This document shows, piece by piece, positions 58,164-64,000 of a DNA stretch of 64,000 bases; the stretch's first letter is position 1; every line of letters starts with the position of its first letter. A program made the position numbers and the translations under genes. Under the pieces are notes generated by a model that was not told where the DNA came from, searched no databases, and saw nothing but the letters and a program-made list of their open reading frames with translations. The stretch is from Agrobacterium tumefaciens. Lineage in GTDB: Bacteria > Pseudomonadota > Alphaproteobacteria > Rhizobiales > Rhizobiaceae. The DNA is taken from contig NZ_CP115842.1 of NCBI RefSeq assembly GCF_013318015.2, positions 868,001 to 932,000 on the forward strand. Direction: 5' to 3'.

Positions 58164-58317
58164 CGAACTCCCCGAACTCACACGGACATGTTTGCTGCCC
58201 GCTATTACTCGACCCTAACATAAGGACGACATCTGCCGTTGCCAAGGCAAAGGGCGTTATCTGATGCGTTTTGGTGTAAAAACTATTCCAAGGCAATTCA
58301 CGAAAAAGAGGCCGGAT

Positions 58318-59655
58318 TTAAACCGGCGGCTGTGGATAGGCCGCACGGCCGAATGAAACCGCGATGGCATTCGCCAACTCAAGGTCGAAGCGCGGCAGAA
58401 AAAGATCGAAGGGGGCAAGCCTCGGCACGATACTGATGGCACCTTCCGGAGAGGCTCGACCGGGAACCAACGCGGCAATTTGCGGCAGGATCGCCATCGC
58501 CTGTTTTGCAATCCCTGGCGGCACCGCTGGAAAAAGCGCTGCCGCATCCGCAATGCCACCCGTCCTGCCCGCCGCAATATTGACCGGAAAAGCCGATGTG
58601 TTTTTCACAAGGAAACGATCGTCCCAGAGGCCCTGCCCACCAGCCTCGACTTGCAGTTCCGGCATATTCCGGTGCTCGCGGAAAAGATAAAGCCCGTCCT
58701 TTCGGCGATCGAGAAGAACGCGGCCAACCGTTATCCGCCCGTTCTCGCCGGTTTTGAGAAACTGCAACACCCGATCCATGCTGCTGGCCGCCGGGAAATA
58801 GGCCCTTCCACCGAGATTAGCGATGAGCACCGCTAGCCCGTGCCGAAATTCGGGAAGATCGGACATCAGGCCTTCAACCGACAATCTGGCGAGCGTGGCG
58901 TGAAAGACTTCTACGTTTTGTTGGAGAAAAAAGGCGGTTTTCTCGGAATATGCCTGTCGTTTAACGGCGGCCTGCGCATCAAACGGCGGCGGAGAGTCGG
59001 AAAGCGACTGCCGTACACGAACCCGCTCGTAGCGCGCGTTGTCATTACTCGGGTCGTCAAACCAGCCACGCGAGCGAGATGATACGAAATCGCGGATCTC
59101 CTGTCTTTCACAGGTCAGAAACGGCCGCATGATCCAGTGGCGTCCACTGTATAATACAGCATCCGCCATGCCGGCGAGGCCGAGATTTTCGCTGCTCCCG
59201 CTTCTGGCGGCACGCATCGCCACGGTTTCCCGCTGGTCGCCAAGAGTATGCCCCGTCACGACGAGATCAGCGCCAATGTCGCTCGCAACGTCGGCGATCA
59301 GACTATATCGGGCAAGACGAGAGGCTTCGGAAATGCCGGAAGCGGGTTTGGGATCATCCCATCGGCGCACGGTATGCGGGATACCGAGTTCCGCGCAGAG
59401 CAGGGAGACCTTGTGAGCCTCATCAGCGGATTCCGCCCTTAGGGCATGGTCAACCGTGACGGCGGAAAGCCGCACCCGGTCGGGGTCTGCCTCCGCCCTC
59501 GCCTCATGCATTGCCAGCAACAGACCGGTGGAATCGCTACCGCCGGAGATTGCGATGAGAATATGGACGGGTTTGCGAAGATTTTCGACGAAGGACCTAG
59601 CCGCAGCGAGCGGCGCAACCGTCTTTTCGTTCAAAATGCGGACATCAACCGGCAT
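58318..59655 (-). CDS. tilS: tRNA(Ile)-lysidine synthetase
   Basis: Converts C34 of tRNA-Ile2(CAU) to lysidine so it reads AUA. 445 aa. The N-type ATP pyrophosphatase loop SGGSDST is at about residues 37-43; [12 protein letters not shown] and [12 protein letters not shown] are the family blocks. Upstream of ftsH, the common order cpoB-tilS-ftsH. The C-terminal region diverges from E. coli but is of normal length for alphaproteobacteria. Confidence 0.95.
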   Translation of the reverse strand: MPVDVRILNEKTVAPLAAARSFVENLRKPVHILIAISGGSDSTGLLLAMHEARAEADPDRVRLSAVTVDHALRAESADEAHKVSLLCAELGIPHTVRRWDDPKPASGISEASRLARYSLIADVASDIGADLVVTGHTLGDQRETVAMRAARSGSSENLGLAGMADAVLYSGRHWIMRPFLTCERQEIRDFVSSRSRGWFDDPSNDNARYERVRVRQSLSDSPPPFDAQAAVKRQAYSEKTAFFLQQNVEVFHATLARLSVEGLMSDLPEFRHGLAVLIANLGGRAYFPAASSMDRVLQFLKTGENGRITVGRVLLDRRKDGLYLFREHRNMPELQVEAGGQGLWDDRFLVKNTSAFPVNIAAGRTGGIADAAALFPAVPPGIAKQAMAILPQIAALVPGRASPEGAISIVPRLAPFDLFLPRFDLELANAIAVSFGRAAYPQPPV

Positions 59656-59685
59656 GGAAAGACCGCCGCCATGGCAGGAGCAAGA

Positions 59686-60678
59686 TCAGCAGCTCAGCCG
59701 CTTCTGTTCGCTGGCAACCTTGTTCAGCACAGTCTTTGAAGCACTGGGATAACGCTTCGGCACTTCGCGCAGCGTGGCGCAGGCGGTCTCGGTGTTGTCC
59801 AGAGCTGCAAGCGACATGCCGAGCTTCATCAGCATTTCCGGTGCTTTCGGAGACTTGCCATAGGTCTGATGGCCGTTCAGGAAAGTTTTTGCGGCCTCGT
59901 TGAACTTGCCCTGCGAATATTGTGCCTCGCCCAGCCAGAAGCTGGCATCGGCGGCCTTGGTGCCTTTCGGGTAACCCTGGAGATATTGCTGGAACCCCTG
60001 CTCCGCAAGCTTGTAATCGCCGGAAAGAACATGACCGTAAGCAGCCTGATAGATATCGCCCTCGCTGGTGAGTGCTGCGGTGTTGACCGGATCGGTCTTG
60101 CGCGAACCGTTGCCGGTGGTAACGCCCGGAAGACTACCGGAAGAATTGTTGGCACCCTGGTTCAATGAGCCACCGATCGGCATGCCCTTGGAATCAAGCT
60201 CGATGGAGCCAAGCGTCGTCTCTCCCGGTGCACTCGTCGGCGCGTTCGCGGAAGAGGACGGCGAAACGGAAGCGCCACCCTGAGGTGGCGTTTCGATGAT
60301 CGTTGCAACGTCGTCGCTCGGCGGAGCGGCCGGAGTGGCCTCCGCCTTCTTTTTCGGCGCGGTGGTACTCGCGCCTTTGCCGCCTTCCAGTTCCTGGAAG
60401 CGGAATTCATTGTCTTCCTGCGCCTTGCGGATCGTTTCCTGCATCTGCAAAAGCTGGAAGCTCATTTCTTCGATACGGCCGTTGAGCTGCCGGATCTGTT
60501 CTTCAAGCTGCTGAACCTTATAGGCTTCATTGGCCTGAACCCGCACAATTGGGACCTGCTGAGAGTTGATCGTGCCGAAGCTACCCCCCGCACCGAACAG
60601 CGGACCCGAAACGGCTGTGCCGCTCAAGCCGGTGCAGGCTGCAAGCCCCAGCATTCCCGCCACGACAAGTTTCTTCAT
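59686..60678 (-). CDS. cpoB: Tol-Pal accessory protein CpoB (YbgF)
   Basis: A periplasmic protein that links Tol-Pal energy to peptidoglycan synthesis during constriction. 330 aa, signal peptide at the N-terminus (about 1-25). A coiled-coil trimerisation segment (about 50-95; VQQLEEQIRQLNGRIEEMS) is followed by a long low-complexity linker and a C-terminal TPR domain (about 205-330) with DIYQAAYGHVLSGDYKLAEQ. AG C-like lipobox is present in LAACTG but the signal looks like type I. It starts 159 bp after pal. Confidence 0.93.
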   Translation of the reverse strand: MKKLVVAGMLGLAACTGLSGTAVSGPLFGAGGSFGTINSQQVPIVRVQANEAYKVQQLEEQIRQLNGRIEEMSFQLLQMQETIRKAQEDNEFRFQELEGGKGASTTAPKKKAEATPAAPPSDDVATIIETPPQGGASVSPSSSANAPTSAPGETTLGSIELDSKGMPIGGSLNQGANNSSGSLPGVTTGNGSRKTDPVNTAALTSEGDIYQAAYGHVLSGDYKLAEQGFQQYLQGYPKGTKAADASFWLGEAQYSQGKFNEAAKTFLNGHQTYGKSPKAPEMLMKLGMSLAALDNTETACATLREVPKRYPSASKTVLNKVASEQKRLSC

Positions 60679-60775
60679 CTCATTTGCCCTGCCTTAACTG
60701 ATTTGCACCGGAATGGCGCAAGCCGGATTTTTTCCATATCAACCGAAAAAGCAACTTAACTTCGGCCAAACTATG

Positions 60776-60807
60776 AAAAAAACGAAAGGCGGCCCATAGA
60801 CCGCCTT
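60776..60807 (-). terminator. Intrinsic terminator of pal
   Basis: On the minus strand AAGGCGGTC, loop TAT, GGGCCGCCTT, then TCGTTTTTTT. It lies about 30 bp after the pal stop. Confidence 0.75.
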
Positions 60808-60836
60808 CCATTCGAGATCACAAAAGCGTCAGGCGA

Positions 60837-61370
60837 TTACATGCCTGCGCCACCGAGAACCGTCACAGCGCGGCGGTTCTGCGACCAGCAGGAAATGTCA
60901 TCGCAAACGGCGACCGGCTTTTCCTTGCCGTAGGAGATCGTCTTCATGCGGCTTGCCGGAACGCCCTGGGACGCCAGGAAGTCACGGGTTGCAGCGGCAC
61001 GACGGGCGCCGAGCGCCAGGTTGTATTCACGCGTACCGCGCTCGTCGGCATGGCCTTCGACGGTGATGGCATATTTCGGGTAACGGGCAAGCCACTGTGC
61101 CTGGCGCTGCAGCGTCTGCTGCGCGTCTGCACGGATGGACGTCGAGTCCGTATCAAAGAAGATGCGGTCGCCAACATTAACCGTGAAGTCCTGCTGGGAG
61201 CCGGGCGTCGCAGAGCCCGCACCGCCGAGACCAAGCTCACCGGCGCTGTTCGGCATGTTCTTCTTGTTCGCGCAGCCTGCGAGAGCAAGAGCGAGCGTCA
61301 TGGCGATAACAGCCGGATTACGGGCCAGTTTCTGCATCGGGCTGAGTGCCGAAGTGTGTGTACGGCTCAT
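60837..61370 (-). CDS. pal: Peptidoglycan-associated lipoprotein Pal
   Basis: Outer-membrane lipoprotein that holds the envelope to the wall and is recycled by TolB. 177 aa. The lipobox LAGC gives lipidated Cys33, after an unusually long N-terminal region (MSRTHTSALSPMQKLARN). The OmpA-like domain shows VEGHADERGTREYNLALGARRA with the DAP-binding Asp and Arg. It follows tolB with a gap of about 210 bp holding a strong terminator, so it is probably transcribed separately. Confidence 0.97.
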   Translation of the reverse strand: MSRTHTSALSPMQKLARNPAVIAMTLALALAGCANKKNMPNSAGELGLGGAGSATPGSQQDFTVNVGDRIFFDTDSTSIRADAQQTLQRQAQWLARYPKYAITVEGHADERGTREYNLALGARRAAATRDFLASQGVPASRMKTISYGKEKPVAVCDDISCWSQNRRAVTVLGGAGM

Positions 61371-61532
61371 CGCCGGTCTCTCCTTGGGATTGCAATAACG
61401 TTGCCAGACACTAACGGATCGAGGTTAATAGCCGACAAACGCTTATGGTTAACAGAAAGGAAACGTCCCACTTTTTTGCTCCCTCACAACACTTTGCGGC
61501 AAGAAAGAGGCAGTTTCCCGTACGGCATATGT

Positions 61533-61570
61533 AAAAACATGACGGCGCCGGTTGGGCCGGCGCCGTCATG
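61533..61570 (-). terminator. Intrinsic terminator of tolB
   Basis: CATGACGGCGCCGG (61538-61551), loop TTGGG, CCGGCGCCGTCATG (61557-61570): a perfect 14-bp palindromic stem; the minus strand continues with TTTTTAC. It lies 10 bp after the tolB stop. Confidence 0.85.
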
Positions 61571-61580
61571 GCAGTCAATA

Positions 61581-62888
61581 TCAGTCCAGAAGCGGCGACC
61601 AGGCCGGGTCCGAAGCGAAGGTGGGAGTCTTGATCAGCTGTTCGTTGTAGCCGGTCAAGTCGATCGAATAGAGCTGCGGACCGCCAGCACCAGCGTTCTG
61701 GCGGAAGAACATCAGCACACGGCCGTTCGGCGCCCATGTTGGGCCTTCATTATGAAAGCCGCTGGTCAGAATGCGCTCACCCGAACCGTCGGTTTTCATC
61801 ACGCCAATCGAGAACTTTCCGCCCGATTGTTTGGTGAAGGCGATCAGATCGCCACGTGGCGACCAGACCGGCGTGGAATACGACCCGTCGCCGAACGAAA
61901 TACGCTGCTGTCCTGAACCATCGGCATTCATTACGTAAATTTGCTGACGGCCGCCACGGTCGCTTTCAAAGGCAACACGTTGCCCATCCGGGGAGAATGA
62001 CGGTGCAGTATCGATCGCGGACGTGTTCGTCAGGCGCGTCGTGGTTCGTGAGCGCAGGTCCATGGTGTAGATATTGGCGTTACCATCCTGCTGAAGGCTC
62101 ATGATGACCTTCTGGCCATCCGGCGAGAAGCGCGGCGAGAATGTCATGCCGGGGAAATTACCGACCACTTCGCGCTGTCCGGTTTCCAGCTGCAGCAGGT
62201 AAACGCGCGGCTGCTGGCCTTCAAACGACATGTAGGTGACTTCCTGACGGTTCGGCGAAAAACGCGGCGTCAGAACGATGTCGTTCGAATTGGTGAGGTT
62301 ACGGACGTTGAAGCCGTCCTGGTCCATGATCGACAGCTGACGCTTGCGGGCTGTCTTCGGGCCGCTTTCGGAGACGAAAACGACGCGGGTATCGAAGTAA
62401 CCCTTTTCACCGGTGACGCGCTCATAAATGGCGTCCGCGATGATGTGGGCGACACGGCGCCAGTTTTCCGGCTGCGTGAAGAACTGCTGCCCGGTCATCT
62501 GCTGGCCTGCGAAAGTATCCCAAAGGCGGAACTCCGCACGCAGACGGCCATCGCTTTCACGCGTCACGCGACCCGTTACGAGTGCCTGCGCGTTGATAAC
62601 CTTCCAGTCCTCAAAACGCGGCTGCTGATCCGGGTTGGCGATTTTTTCGATGAAGGCACTCTTGTTGACTGGCGCAAACAGGCCGGAACGCTGCAGATCG
62701 GCAGCAATTACGGCCGATACCTGCGCGCCGATGCCGTCACCCGAGATGAAGTCGGTGATGGCGATGGGCAAGGGTTCGACGTTACCCTTGTTGATGTTGA
62801 TTTCCACCCGCGCAAAAGCCGGTGCGGAGAAAACCGACATAAGGGCCGCGACAGCGAGCACCAGCCGGATCGGCGAAAATATCTTCAT
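61581..62888 (-). CDS. tolB: Tol-Pal system protein TolB
   Basis: Periplasmic beta-propeller protein that dissociates Pal from peptidoglycan. 435 aa from ATG 62888 ([11 protein letters not shown]), with a GAAAGG sequence upstream and a signal peptide ending APAFA. Six propeller blades appear as repeated FSPDGQK/FSPRFSPNR units from about residue 195; the N-terminal domain precedes them. An in-frame ATG at 62912 overlaps the tolA stop (ATGA) but would add 8 residues before the signal peptide, so I prefer the internal one. Coupled to tolA. Confidence 0.96.
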   Translation of the reverse strand: MKIFSPIRLVLAVAALMSVFSAPAFARVEININKGNVEPLPIAITDFISGDGIGAQVSAVIAADLQRSGLFAPVNKSAFIEKIANPDQQPRFEDWKVINAQALVTGRVTRESDGRLRAEFRLWDTFAGQQMTGQQFFTQPENWRRVAHIIADAIYERVTGEKGYFDTRVVFVSESGPKTARKRQLSIMDQDGFNVRNLTNSNDIVLTPRFSPNRQEVTYMSFEGQQPRVYLLQLETGQREVVGNFPGMTFSPRFSPDGQKVIMSLQQDGNANIYTMDLRSRTTTRLTNTSAIDTAPSFSPDGQRVAFESDRGGRQQIYVMNADGSGQQRISFGDGSYSTPVWSPRGDLIAFTKQSGGKFSIGVMKTDGSGERILTSGFHNEGPTWAPNGRVLMFFRQNAGAGGPQLYSIDLTGYNEQLIKTPTFASDPAWSPLLD

Positions 62889-62908
62889 GTTGCCAGGCCT
62901 TTCAGCAT

Positions 62909-64000
62909 TCATAGCAATTCACTGGGATCGAAATTCACTACGACTTCGTTCCATGCATCATATTTGTCGGCAGGAAGGTTCGTGAACGGAGCAGAACGCA
63001 TGATGGCGCGATAGGCACCACCGGAAAGGGCGCGACGCGTTCCCTCGGAACCACCCGTTGCTTCGATCTCGGGTCGGCCGATGATGGATCCATCACGGTC
63101 AAGCTTCATGGTGACCCGAACGCGAACGTCCGAGGCATCCGCCATGCCGGGAATGATCTGCCAGTTTTTCTGGATTGCGCCACGCAGCGCATCCATTTCC
63201 GTCTGGCTGAGCGTCGAACCGCCCGTGGTCTTTTTGCCGCCAAGCGATGCCTGCTGGGTGGAGCGCTTTGCACCACCACCGGAGGGCGCCTGCTTGTTCA
63301 AAAGCGCGGCAACATCGTCAGCGTTAAAATCGCTTTCCTTCGACGAAGCGGATTTCGCCGTTTCCTGCTTTTTCTCACCCGGCTTCTTGTCGGAAGGCTT
63401 GTCCGTGGACTTTGCCTGATCGGGCTTGGTCTCTGCAGGCTTCTCAGCGGGCTTCTGCTCGGCAGGTTTGGTCTCAGCCTGTTTCGGCACTTCCGGCTTC
63501 GGCGGCTCCGGGCGGGAATTCGGGCGCGGCACATTCGGCGGCACGGGAATTTCGGCCGGTTCCTGTTGCACCGGGGGCGGCTCTTCCGCTTTCGTTTCCT
63601 GCGGCGGCGGCTCCGTCTTCGGTTGCGGCGCGATCTCGGGCTTGGTCTGCGGCAAGGCGGCCATTTCCTGCGGCTTCGGAGCCGAGGTCTCTTCCTTGAC
63701 GATTTCCTTCACCTCATTCGCCTTGGTGTCGACAACCGGCTGCGGCTTTTCCTGCTTTGGCGGAGCGGCCGCACTGATATTGTCGTTCGGCTTTGTAGTA
63801 GGCGTCGGCGGCGCTTCTATATCGGCCACGTTGTTGCCGACATTCTGAGCGTTCGGAACGATATCCGGACGTGTAGTCGGAACCGGGGCCGACTTTTCCG
63901 CCTTCGGCGCGTTCTTGTCGCCTTGCTGGATCTGGCTCAATTCCTCGATTGGCACAAGCTCCACAGGCAGTGCCTCAGCCTGCGACACGTCAAGAGGCTC
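62909..64000 (-). CDS. tolA: TolA, C-terminal part (5' end beyond window)
   Basis: The frame is open to the last base on the minus strand, so the N-terminus, with its membrane anchor, is missing. Visible: a long Pro/Glu/Lys/Ala-rich linker (363 aa in all) with repeats such as KPAEKPAET and PPP motifs, then a C-terminal TonB/TolA-like domain (about the last 110 residues, [18 protein letters not shown]). It bridges inner membrane to Pal. Its stop is four bases inside the tolB frame. Confidence 0.95.
   Translation of the reverse strand, partial: EPLDVSQAEALPVELVPIEELSQIQQGDKNAPKAEKSAPVPTTRPDIVPNAQNVGNNVADIEAPPTPTTKPNDNISAAAPPKQEKPQPVVDTKANEVKEIVKEETSAPKPQEMAALPQTKPEIAPQPKTEPPPQETKAEEPPPVQQEPAEIPVPPNVPRPNSRPEPPKPEVPKQAETKPAEQKPAEKPAETKPDQAKSTDKPSDKKPGEKKQETAKSASSKESDFNADDVAALLNKQAPSGGGAKRSTQQASLGGKKTTGGSTLSQTEMDALRGAIQKNWQIIPGMADASDVRVRVTMKLDRDGSIIGRPEIEATGGSEGTRRALSGGAYRAIMRSAPFTNLPADKYDAWNEVVVNFDPSELL

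Overview
The window is a compact, high-GC stretch of chromosome from an alphaproteobacterium of the Rhizobiaceae, most likely Agrobacterium. The evidence is gene content and order: lysA, ftsEX, hisC-tyrC, cobST, aroBK-xerD-accA, serC-serA, ftsH-tilS and tol-pal. It also contains the CtrA-pathway regulator CpdR and a tRNA-Arg(CCU) gene interrupted by a group I intron, a classic Agrobacterium feature. Assignment to a replicon (I suspect the linear chromosome/chromid of the A. tumefaciens complex) is inference. I see no insertion sequence, prophage, CRISPR array or obvious foreign island; codon use is uniform.

Layout. 1-9.9 kb: a partial lipoprotein gene and lysA, a large Gln-rich membrane protein, cpdR and hpt on the minus strand, then ftsE-ftsX, a YdcF-like protein and plsC. 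9.9-18.7 kb: ChaC, DUF2125 and GNAT genes, tyrC-hisC, a methyltransferase, gloB-cupin, DUF3108, then rpmB and the queuosine-precursor transporter yhhQ, with a compact pseudoknot folding over the yhhQ start codon. 18.7-31 kb: a minus-strand run of a DnaJ-like protein, CobS, CobT and a phytase-like esterase; bolA; aroB-aroK diverging from a small membrane protein-xerD-accA; an L,D-transpeptidase-tusA pair; and a His-rich COG0523 GTPase with a Zur-like box upstream.

31-42.3 kb: a D,D-carboxypeptidase, an M20 amidohydrolase, the intron-containing tRNA-Arg, an unknown 98-aa gene, and the pair alpha-2-macroglobulin/PBP1C, an envelope repair and defence module. 42.3-50.4 kb: Trm112-like, LON-domain and thioredoxin-TPR (YbbN) genes, ProX-type editing protein, tRNA-Gly, a possible sRNA, a small secreted protein, tRNA-Met, mnmA, OpgC-like acyltransferase and a Tim44-like protein. 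50.5-64 kb: serC-serA behind a structured leader, an outer-membrane beta-barrel protein with a CtrA-type site upstream, glmM, ftsH, tilS and the tol-pal genes cpoB, pal, tolB and a truncated tolA.

Themes are cell-envelope construction and division (FtsEX, PBP1C, A2M, carboxypeptidase, L,D-transpeptidase, GlmM, FtsH, Tol-Pal), aromatic, histidine, lysine and serine synthesis, and tRNA function (MnmA, TilS, ProX, queuosine-precursor uptake, three tRNAs). I found no clearly new multi-gene system. The strongest non-coding signals are the tRNA-Arg group I intron, the yhhQ pseudoknot, the serC leader, the Zur-like and CtrA-like operators, and an anti-Shine-Dalgarno hairpin after tRNA-Gly.
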